Assembly: GCA_902781655.1 (NCBI GenBank)
Contig: CACZJZ010000031.1
Coordinates: 1 to 36,455, forward strand
Length of the DNA: 36,455 nucleotides
Source of the DNA: an uncultured Lachnospiraceae bacterium
Lineage (GTDB): Bacteria > Bacillota > Clostridia > Lachnospirales > Lachnospiraceae
Direction: 5' to 3'
Part shown: positions 15,416-23,434 of the stretch, piece by piece
How the letters are laid out: each line of letters starts with the position of its first letter
How positions within the stretch are numbered: position 1 is the first letter of the stretch
Made by a program: the position numbers and the translations under genes
Notes under the pieces: generated by a model
The model's input: the letters and a program-made list of their open reading frames with translations, nothing else
Database searches by the model: none
Told to the model about the DNA's origin: nothing

Positions 15416-17437
15416 ATGAGAAGGAGAGAAGGGAATGCGCTGGTACAGCGAAGGGATAAGGAATTGCTGCGGATTGAGGCGTGGGGGCGCGACAGCTTTC
15501 GGGTGAGAGCGACGCAGCGGAGTGCGTTCCAGACGAATCCGGATTTGTCTGCGCTGGAAGAGAATCCGCCGGAAACGGATCAGGATGTTGTCTTTTTTGA
15601 AGAGGGTTCGAGTGAATTCCTGCAGAATGGCAGAATTCTCTGTGAGATAACCAGAACGGACAAGCTGATCTTTTATCGGGTCGATCAGAACGGAGAGAGA
15701 AAGGAACTGCTTCAGGAATACCAGCGCACGCGGGGCATGTCGGAGGAAGGCAGAAAGGAATTCAACAGTGCGCTGGAAATTGAACCGAGAACGTTTGTGT
15801 CCTACGAGGGCATGGACAACTATCGCCTCTATGCCCGCTTTGAGGCGGAGGAAGATGAAAAGCTGTTCGGAATGGGGCAGTATCAGCAGCCTTATCTTGA
15901 TCTGAAAGGCTGCAGGCTGGAGCTGGCGCATCGGAATTCGCAGGCAAGTGTTCCATTTGTGATTTCCAGCCGCGGATACGGGATGCTCTGGAATAACCCA
16001 TCCATCGGGGCGGTGACGTTTGGAAAGAATCTGACGGAATGGTACGCGGAGTCCACCAAACAGCTGGATTACTGGATCACCGCGGCGGACACACCGGCGG
16101 AAATTGAGCATCATTATGCGGATGTAACGGGGAAGGTTCCCATGATGCCGGAGTATGGACTCGGATTCTGGCAGTGCAAGCTCCGCTACAAAACGCAGGA
16201 TGAGATCCTGCGGATTGCAAGGGAGTATAAACGCAGAAATCTTCCGATAGACGTCATAGTGGTAGATTTCTTCCACTGGCCGCATCAGGGCGACTGGGAT
16301 TTTGACGCGGAATGCTGGCCGGACCCGGCAGGGATGGTGCGTGAGCTGGGAGAGATGGGAATTAAGCTCATGGTTTCCATCTGGCCGACTGTGGAGGAGG
16401 AGAGCGTCAATTATCAGGAGATGACAGAGGAAGGATTCCTTGCCCGATCAGAGCGGGGGAAACGAATCGGACAGCTGGGAAACGCGGCGCTGATCGATGT
16501 CACCTGTCCTGACGCGCGGCACTATGTGTGGGAGAAAATCAAAGAAAACTATTATGAGAAGGGAATCCGGATTTTCTGGCTGGATGAGGCGGAGCCGGAA
16601 TTCACAGGATACGAGTATCAGCATTATCGGTATTTCCAGGGAGCAGATCTGGAGGTCGGGAATATCTATCCGAGGGAATATGCCCGTATGGCCTATGAGG
16701 GAATGGCGAAGGAGGGGCAGACCAATATCGTGAATCTGCTTCGCTGCGCCTGGGCGGGATCGCAGAAATACGGCGCGCTGGTGTGGTCCGGAGACATTGA
16801 TTCTTCCTTCCGCTCGCTCAGAAATCAGCTGTGTGCCGGATTGAATATGGGACTCGCCGGGATTCCATGGTGGACGACGGATATCGGGGGCTTTCATGGA
16901 GGCAATATCCACGACCCGGCCTTCCATGAGCTGTTCGCCCGCTGGTTTGAGTTCGGGGCCTTCTGCCCGGTCATGCGTCTCCATGGGTTCCGGGAACCGT
17001 TCCAGGAACCGATGTCGGATCATGGCGGAGGAAAGGCGATCTCCGGCGCAGAGAATGAGGTGTGGAGCTATGGAAAAGAGGTTTACCGGATATGCTGTAA
17101 ATATCTGGAAATAAGAGAGCTGCTTCGTCCATATATCCGGACCCTGATGGAAGCGGCTCACACCTCTGGCGATCCTGTCATGCGCCCTCTGTTCTATGAT
17201 TTCCCGGAGGACACGGAAACGTGGAATCTGAAGGATGAGTATATGTTCGGACCGGATGTCCTGGCCGCGCCGATTCTGGAGATGGGCGAGAGGCAGAGGA
17301 AGGTATATCTTCCGGCAGGAACCTGGTATGACTTTTATACCGGGCAGGCGGTTCAGGGCGGAGAATCAGTGACGGCCGAAGCACCGCTGGATACGATGCC
17401 GGTTTATGTGCGGAATCGTGCCCTGGTATTGTCATAG
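15416..17437 (+). CDS. GH31 alpha-xylosidase/alpha-glucosidase
   Basis: A 673-residue enzyme. ATG 15416 is preferred over 15383 because GGGGAGG lies ~6 nt upstream. The N-terminal beta-sandwich (~1-230) is followed by the TIM barrel: GLGFWQCKLRYKTQDEI and LPIDVIVVDFFHWPHQGDWD. The nucleophile is Asp390 in FWLDEAEPE, and the acid/base is Asp460 in VWSGDIDSS. GLAGIPWWTTDIGGF and FGAFCPVMRLHGFREP complete the family pattern. The WLDEAEPE nucleophile motif is shared with GH31 alpha-xylosidases and related alpha-glycosidases rather than with YicI-type KTDFGE enzymes. There is no signal peptide. It starts a co-directional cluster with a sugar isomerase, a ThuA relic and phosphoglucomutase. Whether the substrate is xylosidic or glucosidic is open. 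Confidence 0.9.
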   Translation: MRRREGNALVQRRDKELLRIEAWGRDSFRVRATQRSAFQTNPDLSALEENPPETDQDVVFFEEGSSEFLQNGRILCEITRTDKLIFYRVDQNGERKELLQEYQRTRGMSEEGRKEFNSALEIEPRTFVSYEGMDNYRLYARFEAEEDEKLFGMGQYQQPYLDLKGCRLELAHRNSQASVPFVISSRGYGMLWNNPSIGAVTFGKNLTEWYAESTKQLDYWITAADTPAEIEHHYADVTGKVPMMPEYGLGFWQCKLRYKTQDEILRIAREYKRRNLPIDVIVVDFFHWPHQGDWDFDAECWPDPAGMVRELGEMGIKLMVSIWPTVEEESVNYQEMTEEGFLARSERGKRIGQLGNAALIDVTCPDARHYVWEKIKENYYEKGIRIFWLDEAEPEFTGYEYQHYRYFQGADLEVGNIYPREYARMAYEGMAKEGQTNIVNLLRCAWAGSQKYGALVWSGDIDSSFRSLRNQLCAGLNMGLAGIPWWTTDIGGFHGGNIHDPAFHELFARWFEFGAFCPVMRLHGFREPFQEPMSDHGGGKAISGAENEVWSYGKEVYRICCKYLEIRELLRPYIRTLMEAAHTSGDPVMRPLFYDFPEDTETWNLKDEYMFGPDVLAAPILEMGERQRKVYLPAGTWYDFYTGQAVQGGESVTAEAPLDTMPVYVRNRALVLS

Positions 17438-17450
17438 GCCAATATTCCTG

Positions 17451-17472
17451 GTGCTTCGCGGCACGTGGAGGT
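17451..17472 (+). promoter_or_regulatory. Hairpin plus Shine-Dalgarno leader module, copy 3
   Basis: GTGC (17451-17454) and GCAC (17461-17464) flank TTCGCG, followed by GTGGAGGT (Shine-Dalgarno 17467-17472) and 4 nt to ATG 17477. Here the module lies between two genes of one operon, 13 nt after the GH31 stop, so it is not tied to a promoter. Confidence 0.6.
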
Positions 17473-17476
17473 AGAG

Positions 17477-18415
17477 ATGGAAATCGCAGTGTTTTATCAT
17501 CATCTCCGGGAAGCGGCGCGGGAGCAGAAGCTCACGGAGGAGGAGTCGCTTGCCTGGGCAGGGTCGCTCGGCATCCGGTTTGTGGAGCTGGATGGCAGCG
17601 AATTTTTGGATGACCAGGAGGCAGAGCGGCTCGCAGGGCTGCTCAGGGCGGCAGATCTTGGCGTGTCGGGCATTTATATGACGTATGACTGGCAGTCACA
17701 TCCGGAGGACCTGAGGCAGTGCCGGCAGATTCGTCTCGGTCAGATCTTTGGCGCGAGGCATATTATGCCGATTCCGGGATTTTATGCGGACGGGCAGCAG
17801 GGATTGTCGGACAGGCAGCGGGAGCTGCAAAATATGATCCGCGGGATGAAACTGCTGTGTGCGGAGGCGGAGAAGGCCGGAATCGATGTGACAATGGAGG
17901 ATTTTGACAATGCGAGGAGTCCGATCCGTAACATGGCGGGGATGGACGCCTTTCTTGAAGCGGTTCCGGCGCTGTCCATTACGCTGGACACGGGAAACTT
18001 CCGGTATAGCGCAGAGGACGCGCTCACAGCGCTCCATCATTTCGAGGAAAAATTTCCGGGCCGCGTGCGGCATGTACACTGTAAGGACCGTCTGATTCCG
18101 GATGGTGCGGAAGACGTAGAGGCACAGCCGGGGGAGAATGGCGGCCTGCGGCAGGCCGGGGAGAAACGCCGGGCGCAGCCCGGGTCCGCCGCGCTGCGGC
18201 GGCAGTATGGGGAACCGCTCATTGCCATGGACGGTGCGGCAATGTATCCGTGCGCCGTGGGAAAAGGCTGCATGCCGATTCCGCAGATTCTGGCGGAGCT
18301 TGCAGCAAAGGGATATGACGGTATTTTGTCGATGGAGTTCTTCGGCGCCGCGTCCTATACGGACTGCATCAGGGAGTCGGCGACGTTTCTGCGGCGGTTT
18401 GCGGCAGGGGTATAA
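17477..18415 (+). CDS. Sugar phosphate isomerase/epimerase-like TIM-barrel protein
   Basis: A 312-residue protein of the xylose-isomerase-like TIM-barrel superfamily. Metal-site elements are visible: MEDFDNARSPI (Glu at the end of a central strand), LSITLDTGNFRYSAEDAL (Asp/His-type strand end), VRHVHCKDR (His-x-His-type strand) and ILSMEFFGAA (final Glu). It probably isomerises or epimerises a sugar released by the GH31 enzyme. Residues ~212-246 form an insert rich in Pro, Gly, Gln and Arg between HCKDR and GAAMYPC, encoded by DNA with two perfect GC-rich palindromes (18142-18158, 18186-18202); homologues are shorter here. GGAGGT of the leader module sets ATG 17477, 12 nt downstream of an in-frame GTG (17465). 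The stop codon abuts the ATG of the ThuA relic. Confidence 0.8.
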   Translation: MEIAVFYHHLREAAREQKLTEEESLAWAGSLGIRFVELDGSEFLDDQEAERLAGLLRAADLGVSGIYMTYDWQSHPEDLRQCRQIRLGQIFGARHIMPIPGFYADGQQGLSDRQRELQNMIRGMKLLCAEAEKAGIDVTMEDFDNARSPIRNMAGMDAFLEAVPALSITLDTGNFRYSAEDALTALHHFEEKFPGRVRHVHCKDRLIPDGAEDVEAQPGENGGLRQAGEKRRAQPGSAALRRQYGEPLIAMDGAAMYPCAVGKGCMPIPQILAELAAKGYDGILSMEFFGAASYTDCIRESATFLRRFAAGV

Positions 18416-19067
18416 ATGATGATTCGTGTGACTGTGTGGAATGAAAATGTGCATGAGAGGGAGCTTCCGGAGATCGCGAAGGTGTACCCCGAAGGAATCC
18501 ACGGCACAATTAAAAAATTTCTGGAAAAGGAACCGGATATTGAGGTGCGCACGGCGACGCTTGATCAGCCGGGATGCGCGTCAGGAGGAGATCACGGATG
18601 AAAATGTGAGGCTGGTCTGTCGGCAGGTGCATGCCGGGATGGGGCTGATCGCTCTTCACTCGGCGCATTACAGCAAGGTGATGCGTGAGCTGCTCGGCAC
18701 GCCGATGACGCTGCACTGGAGAGAGCATGACAGCGAGAAGCTCTGGTGCGTGAATCCGGCGCATCCGATCGCGCGGGGCGTCGATCCGTGCATTGTGATA
18801 CCGGACGAGGAGATGTACGGTGAGCCGTTCGGCATTCCGGAGCCCGACGAGGTGGTTTTTCTCGGCTGGTACAAGGGCGGGGAGGTGTTCCGGAGCGGCG
18901 TCACGTTCCACCGCGGCTACGGTAAAATTTTTTATTTTCAGCCGGGCCACGAGGAGCAGCCGGTCTATGAGATGCCGCAGATTCAGCGGATTATCACAAA
19001 TGCGGTGCGCTGGGCGGCACCCGGCTACCGGGTGAAGGAATATCCGGACAATGTGCATGCGGTGTGA
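18416..19067 (+). pseudogene. thuA: ThuA-family protein, frameshifted by an internal deletion
   Basis: The first frame (18416-18601) gives MMIRVTVWNENVHERELPEI and, later, EVRTATLDQPG, the start of ThuA (trehalose/sugar utilisation, class I glutamine-amidotransferase-like fold). At ~18575 the reading must shift to another frame, which continues RQEEITDENVRLVCRQVHAG, MGLIALHSAHYSKVMRELLG, PTPDE-type IPEPDEVVFLGWYKGGEVF and ends at 19067. About 24 residues normally present between the halves (the L.eevL...DVLiWWGH.aH.ev segment) are missing, so a deletion of a length not divisible by three is the likely cause. Downstream of the join the sequence is well kept, suggesting a recent lesion. Confidence 0.82.
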
Positions 19068-19120
19068 AAAGGCGGAGGACCGCTGCGAAATGGCTGAAAA
19101 TAAGGCCGCTGGTCAGAATA

Positions 19121-19184
19121 TCGACGAACAGGAGAGCAGAAGTCGACGAGCAGGAGAGGCAGAAATCGACGAGCGAGAGAGGCC
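19121..19184. repeat. Imperfect tandem repeat, three units of 22-23 bp
   Basis: Units starting TCGACGA at 19121, 19143 and 19166 share TCGACGARC(A)GGAGAG. The segment lies between the ThuA relic and phosphoglucomutase. A 39-codon frame (ATG 19090 to TAG 19209) crosses it, but unit lengths are not multiples of three and no family is recognisable. Confidence 0.6.
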
Positions 19185-19261
19185 GTATAGAGAAAGAACA
19201 CATATATAGAGAACACATGTATTGAGAGAATCAAAGTATCTGGAAGAAATGAGGGCATGAG

Positions 19262-20956
19262 ATGAACGCAAAGGAACGATATCAGGAATGGCTCGCAAAG
19301 CTGCCGGACGGCAGCGATATGAAGAAGGAGCTTCTGGCAATTGAGGGAAATGAGGCGGAGATCACGGACCGGTTCTATCAGGAGATCGTGTTCGGCACGG
19401 CCGGGCTGCGCGGTATCTGCGGCGCCGGTACCAACCGCATGAACGAACTGACGGTTGGCCGGGCGACGCAGGGGCTGGCAGCCTATATCATCCGGTCCGG
19501 AGAGGAACGGAGCCATGGCGTGGTCATTGCCTACGACTGCCGGCATCACTCCAGAGAATTTTCGGAACTCGCGGCACAGATTTTGGCGGGAAACGGGATC
19601 AAAACCTATCTCTTCCCGTCGCTTCGCCCGACGCCGGAGCTTTCGTATGCGGTGCGGAAGCTGGGATGCGCCGCCGGAATCAATATGACGGCCAGCCACA
19701 ATCCGAAGGAGTACAACGGATATAAGGTGTACTGGAAGGACGGTGCGCAGATCTCCGGCGTGGTTTCGGACGGAATTCTCGCGGAGATCGAAAAGCTGTC
19801 GCTGTTTGATCCGTTCCCGGGACTGTCCGCCGCGGATGCGGAGAAGCAGGGACTTCTGTGCATGCTGGGGGAGGACATGGACCGCAGCTATCTCGATTAC
19901 GTGGAGAGCATGGCACAGCGCGGCGCGGATGAGCTGGACCTGTCGGTGCCGATCGTCTACACACCGCTCAACGGCGCCGGCAGCATTCCGCTGACCCGCG
20001 TCATGGCGGAGCGGGGCTTTACGAATTTTGCTGTGGTGCCCGAGCAGAAGGACCCGGATCCGGACTTTACGACCGTGCCGTTCCCGAATCCGGAGAATCC
20101 GAAGGCCTTTGCGCTGGCAGAGAAGCTGGGAAAGGAGAAGGGCGCCGAGGTGCTGATCGCCACAGACCCGGACAGCGACCGCATGGCAGTGATGATCGCG
20201 GACGGCGATGGCGGATACATCGCGTTGAATGGAAATCAGACCGGCGCGATGCTGATCGCGTACATGGCGGAGGCGCAGACGGAGAAGGGGACGCTGCCCG
20301 CAAAGGCGGCGATGATCAAGTCGGTCGTGACAGGCGAGTTCGGACGGGCGATCTGTGAGGACCACGGGATCACGGTCTTCGAGACGCTGACCGGGTTCAA
20401 GAATATCTGCGGCAAAATTCCGGAGGTCCAGAAGGAAGGGTATACATATTTCTTCGGCTATGAGGAGAGCATTGGCTGCGCGCCGGGAGAGCAGGTCCGG
20501 GACAAGGATGGTATCTGCGCCGGCATGCTGATCTCGGAGATGGCGGCGTATTACCGGAAACGCGGCATGTCGATGGCGCAGGCACTGGACGCGCTGTACC
20601 GGAAATACGGATATTTTGCAGACGGCGCGGCGAGCATTGTGCTGACCGGGAAGGCCGGGCAGGAACGCATCGGGCGCATGATGATGCGGCTTCGCACGCT
20701 GAAGGACGAGAAGACGATCGACGGGACCGGGATTGATCATGTCATTGATTATCTCCATGGTTATGCGGACATTCCGCCGCAGAACTGCCTGCGGTTCTAT
20801 ATGACGGACGGCAGCTGGTTCGCGGCGCGGCCCTCCGGCACCGAGCCGAAGATCAAGTTCTACTATTATGCGGTCGATCAGGATAAGGATGTCTCCGCGG
20901 AGCGCGTGAAGAAACTCCAGAGCGCGGTGGAAAAGATTGTGAATGCGGTGGAGTGA
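19262..20956 (+). CDS. pgcA: Phosphoglucomutase / alpha-phosphohexomutase
   Basis: A 564-residue enzyme interconverting glucose-1-phosphate and glucose-6-phosphate (possibly also mannose forms). All four family elements are visible: the phosphoserine loop TASHNPKEYNGYK with Ser145, the metal loop DPDSDR (~302-307), the sugar-binding loop GYEESIG (~399-405), and the phosphate-binding loop RPSGTEPKIKF (~523). The length matches PgcA-type mutases of Firmicutes. The start is supported by the N-terminal family pattern FGTAGLRGICGAGTNRMNE. It is the last gene of the GH31 cluster, placing released sugars into central metabolism, but its 194-bp upstream gap leaves room for its own promoter. Confidence 0.94.
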   Translation: MNAKERYQEWLAKLPDGSDMKKELLAIEGNEAEITDRFYQEIVFGTAGLRGICGAGTNRMNELTVGRATQGLAAYIIRSGEERSHGVVIAYDCRHHSREFSELAAQILAGNGIKTYLFPSLRPTPELSYAVRKLGCAAGINMTASHNPKEYNGYKVYWKDGAQISGVVSDGILAEIEKLSLFDPFPGLSAADAEKQGLLCMLGEDMDRSYLDYVESMAQRGADELDLSVPIVYTPLNGAGSIPLTRVMAERGFTNFAVVPEQKDPDPDFTTVPFPNPENPKAFALAEKLGKEKGAEVLIATDPDSDRMAVMIADGDGGYIALNGNQTGAMLIAYMAEAQTEKGTLPAKAAMIKSVVTGEFGRAICEDHGITVFETLTGFKNICGKIPEVQKEGYTYFFGYEESIGCAPGEQVRDKDGICAGMLISEMAAYYRKRGMSMAQALDALYRKYGYFADGAASIVLTGKAGQERIGRMMMRLRTLKDEKTIDGTGIDHVIDYLHGYADIPPQNCLRFYMTDGSWFAARPSGTEPKIKFYYYAVDQDKDVSAERVKKLQSAVEKIVNAVE

Positions 20957-20958
20957 TG

Positions 20959-20998
20959 GTTTCGGGACATATGTGCCAGGGCGCCAATGTCCCGAAAC
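20959..20998. repeat. 12-bp-arm hairpin downstream of phosphoglucomutase
   Basis: GTTTCGGGACAT (20959-20970) and ATGTCCCGAAAC (20987-20998) are perfect arms around a 16-nt loop, 2 nt after the stop codon. There is no T-run, so it may be an mRNA-3'-end stabiliser or a dispersed repeat rather than a classic terminator. From here to 21200 I see no gene. Confidence 0.55.
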
Positions 20999-21202
20999 GG
21001 AAGAAAGTTCCGCACATTCAGTCCTCGTTTCTGCATGACCGGAACTACTGTCCCGATATGAGAGAGAGCCCATGCTGGCATTTCTCCCGCGGATGCCGAA
21101 AAAGGCGCGGCGCGGGCATGGATCAGAGCGTGGCGCTGATACGTCAATACGCCGAAGATAAGAGGAGTGTCTATTGACGCCTGAGTGCAGCTGGTGTATT
21201 GT

Positions 21203-21234
21203 ATATTTAAACAAATGAACGAATGTTCAAATAT
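21203..21234 (+). promoter_or_regulatory. ArsR/SmtB-type operator before the Zn/Cd ATPase
   Basis: TGAAC-GAAT-GTTCA (21216-21229) is an inverted repeat of the SmtB/CzrA/CadC operator type, embedded in a larger AT-rich dyad (ATATTT at 21203, AAATAT ending at 21234). It lies ~20 bp before the ATPase start, with GGAGAAA as ribosome binding site. The ArsR protein encoded at 23435 is the natural candidate to bind here. Confidence 0.7.
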
Positions 21235-21254
21235 AAAATACAGGAGAAAGCGCG

Positions 21255-23246
21255 ATGAACAGGCAGCAGACGGAATTGGAGCAGAACGAGGAAGCAAAGA
21301 GAACGGCGGCGGAAGCGCGGGAAGCCCATGAAGAAGGCGGGGACGGGGAAGAGGAGGAGATGGAGCCAAAGCAGAAGCTCCGGCAGATCCTCATCTCAGC
21401 GGCCCTCCTGCTGGCGGCATTTCTGATTGATCGGAACATGCCGGGACTTGCGATGTGGCAGCGGCTTCTGCTCTACCTGGTGCCGTACTTTGCGGCGGGC
21501 TTTGATGTGCTGAAGGAAGCCGGGGAGAGCATCGGACACGGCGAGGTGTTTAACGAGGATTTCCTCATGAGCATCGCGACGATCGGCGCGCTGGTCATCG
21601 GCTTTGTGCCGGGCGGCAGCCCGCAGTTTCCTGAGGCCGTGTTCGTCATGCTGTTTTTCCAGGTGGGCGAGCTTTTTGAGGGGATCGCGGAGGGAAACAG
21701 CAGGCGGGCGATTTCCCAGCTTCTCGACATCCGGCCGGATTTTGCCAATGTGGAACGGGACGGCGCGGTGGAGGTCGTCGCACCCGATGAAGTGCGGGTT
21801 GGTGAGGTTATTGTCATAAAGCCCGGCGAGAAGGTGCCGATGGACGGGACAGTGCTGGAAGGAAGCTCGAGTCTTGACACGGTGGCGCTGACGGGCGAGA
21901 GCGCGCCGCGCGACGTCGCCGCGGGAGACCAGATTTTGTCCGGATGCGTGAATCAGAGCGGCGTGCTGCGGGTGCGCGTGGGGAAGGCGTTCGGCGAGTC
22001 CACAGCCGCGAAGATTCTGGATCTGGTGGAGAACGCGGGCGAGGCAAAATCCAGGTCAGAGCATTTTATTTCGCGGTTTGCGCGGGTTTACACGCCGATT
22101 GTCGTGCTGGCAGCTGTGGTGCTCGCATTCGTGCCGCCGGTCCTGAGCGGAGATTTTGCCGCGAATTTTGCGACGTGGCTGCTGCGGGCGCTGACGTTCC
22201 TGATCGTATCCTGCCCGTGCGCGCTGGTCGTCTCGGTGCCGCTTGCGTTCTTCGGCGGGATCGGCGCGGCGTCCAAAATTGGTGTTCTGATCAAGGGCTC
22301 GTCATTCATGGACAGCCTCGCAAAGGCCGGAACTGTGGTATTTGATAAGACGGGGACGCTGACGAAGGGCGTGTTCGAGGTGACGACGCTGCACCCGGAG
22401 AAGATCAGCGAGAAGGAGCTGCTCCATCTCGCGGCGCACGTGGAGCGGTATTCGACGCACCCGATCGCGGTGTCGCTCCGGAATGCCTTTGGCAATGAGG
22501 ATGACGGCTGCGAGGTGGAGGATGTCACCGAGGTGGCCGGGCAGGGAATCCGCGCCCGGGTCAACGGGCGGACCGTCTGCGTCGGCAACACGAAGATGAT
22601 GGATGCGGTCGGCGCGGTGTGGAGAGACTGTGGGGAACCCGGCACGATCATTCATGTCGCGATTGACGGCGTCTATGCGGGCCACATTCATATCTCCGAT
22701 GTGGTCAAGCCGGACGCGGCGGAGGCAATTGCGTCGCTGAAGAAGCTGGGCGTCCGCAAGACAGTGATGCTGACCGGCGACCGCGAGAAGGTTGCGGCGC
22801 GCGTGGCAGGGGAACTGGGCGTCGACGCGTATCATGCGGAACTGCTGCCGGCGGACAAGGTCAGGAATGTGGAAAAGCTCCTCGCGGAGAAGACCGGACC
22901 GGAGGACGGGACGCTCGTCTTCGTCGGCGACGGCATCAACGATGCGCCGGTGCTCGCGAGAGCGGACGTCGGCATCGCCATGGGAGCCATGGGCTCCGAT
23001 GCGGCCATCGAGGCGGCGGATGTGGTGCTGATGGATGACAAGCCGAGTAAAATCGCCAGGGCGATCCGAATTTCCAGGAGAACCATCGCCATCGCAAGAC
23101 AGAATATCGTGCTGGCCATCGTGATCAAAATTGCGATTCTGATTTTGGCGGCCCTTGGGCTGTGTCCGATGTGGCTTGCTGTGTTCGGCGATACCGGTGT
23201 ACTCCTCATCTGTGTGCTGAATGCGGCGAGAACGCTGAAGGCCTGA
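21255..23246 (+). CDS. P1B-type heavy-metal ATPase (Zn/Cd/Pb exporter type)
   Basis: A 663-residue membrane pump that exports divalent metal using ATP. Visible elements: a charged Glu-rich N-terminus instead of a heavy-metal-associated CxxC domain, TM helices, TGES (~212), the metal-binding SCPCAL in the sixth TM (Cys320, Cys322), phosphorylation motif DKTGT (Asp364), STHPIA (the P1B His-Pro dipeptide), and GDGINDAP (~558). KIAILILAALGLCPMWLAVF in the penultimate TM with a Lys agrees with ZntA/CadA-type pumps rather than copper pumps. Absence of the N-terminal HMA domain is unusual but known. Repression by the downstream ArsR protein through the upstream operator is likely. ATG 21255 follows CAGGAGAAAGCGCG. 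Confidence 0.9.
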   Translation: MNRQQTELEQNEEAKRTAAEAREAHEEGGDGEEEEMEPKQKLRQILISAALLLAAFLIDRNMPGLAMWQRLLLYLVPYFAAGFDVLKEAGESIGHGEVFNEDFLMSIATIGALVIGFVPGGSPQFPEAVFVMLFFQVGELFEGIAEGNSRRAISQLLDIRPDFANVERDGAVEVVAPDEVRVGEVIVIKPGEKVPMDGTVLEGSSSLDTVALTGESAPRDVAAGDQILSGCVNQSGVLRVRVGKAFGESTAAKILDLVENAGEAKSRSEHFISRFARVYTPIVVLAAVVLAFVPPVLSGDFAANFATWLLRALTFLIVSCPCALVVSVPLAFFGGIGAASKIGVLIKGSSFMDSLAKAGTVVFDKTGTLTKGVFEVTTLHPEKISEKELLHLAAHVERYSTHPIAVSLRNAFGNEDDGCEVEDVTEVAGQGIRARVNGRTVCVGNTKMMDAVGAVWRDCGEPGTIIHVAIDGVYAGHIHISDVVKPDAAEAIASLKKLGVRKTVMLTGDREKVAARVAGELGVDAYHAELLPADKVRNVEKLLAEKTGPEDGTLVFVGDGINDAPVLARADVGIAMGAMGSDAAIEAADVVLMDDKPSKIARAIRISRRTIAIARQNIVLAIVIKIAILILAALGLCPMWLAVFGDTGVLLICVLNAARTLKA

Positions 23247-23280
23247 CGGGTTGAAAGCGGGGGGAGGTGCTGACGCATTT

Positions 23281-23307
23281 GGCAAAACCGCATCCGCGGA
23301 TTTTGCC
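23281..23307. repeat. Palindromic repeat with GCAAAA/TTTTGC arms, copy B
   Basis: GGCAAAA-CCGC-ATCC-GCGG-A-TTTTGCC: outer 7-bp and inner 4-bp arms with one unpaired A. It is followed by TCAGCGAGGTA, as is copy C 111 bp downstream. Confidence 0.7.
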
Positions 23308-23321
23308 TCAGCGAGGTATGG

Positions 23322-23355
23322 GTTTGAAAGTGGCGTCGATACGCCACTTTCAAAC
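23322..23355. repeat. 15-bp-arm perfect hairpin between repeats B and C
   Basis: GTTTGAAAGTGGCGT (23322-23336) and ACGCCACTTTCAAAC (23341-23355) are perfect arms with loop CGAT. It stands between the two palindromes and could act as a bidirectional block or RNA-stability element between the ATPase and ArsR genes. No T-run follows. Confidence 0.7.
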
Positions 23356-23391
23356 AGCAGCAACGGTGCTGACGCACCGGCTGCCGCATTC

Positions 23392-23418
23392 GGCAAAACC
23401 GCATTCGCGGATTTTGCC
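23392..23418. repeat. Palindromic repeat with GCAAAA/TTTTGC arms, copy C
   Basis: GGCAAAA-CCGC-ATTC-GCGG-A-TTTTGCC differs from copy B at one base, in the loop. It is followed by TCAGCGAGGTA, whose GAGGT (23424-23428) serves as the ribosome binding site of the arsR-type gene starting at 23435. Confidence 0.7.
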
Positions 23419-23434
23419 TCAGCGAGGTACTAGA

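Noticed and set aside
19090-19209. 39-codon frame between the thuA relic and pgcA
   Set aside because: Consists mostly of the 22-23-bp tandem repeat whose period breaks the codon phase; no family similarity.
19025-21214. 729-codon open frame on the minus strand
   Set aside because: Lies antisense to phosphoglucomutase, which shows all four catalytic motifs; the antisense product is Arg/His/Leu-rich with no domain, a codon-bias shadow.
23267-23434. N-terminal extension of the ArsR repressor frame
   Set aside because: It would translate the palindromic repeats (internally repeated LTH..KPH.RILPQRG text); ATG 23435 has its own ribosome binding site and matches the family start.
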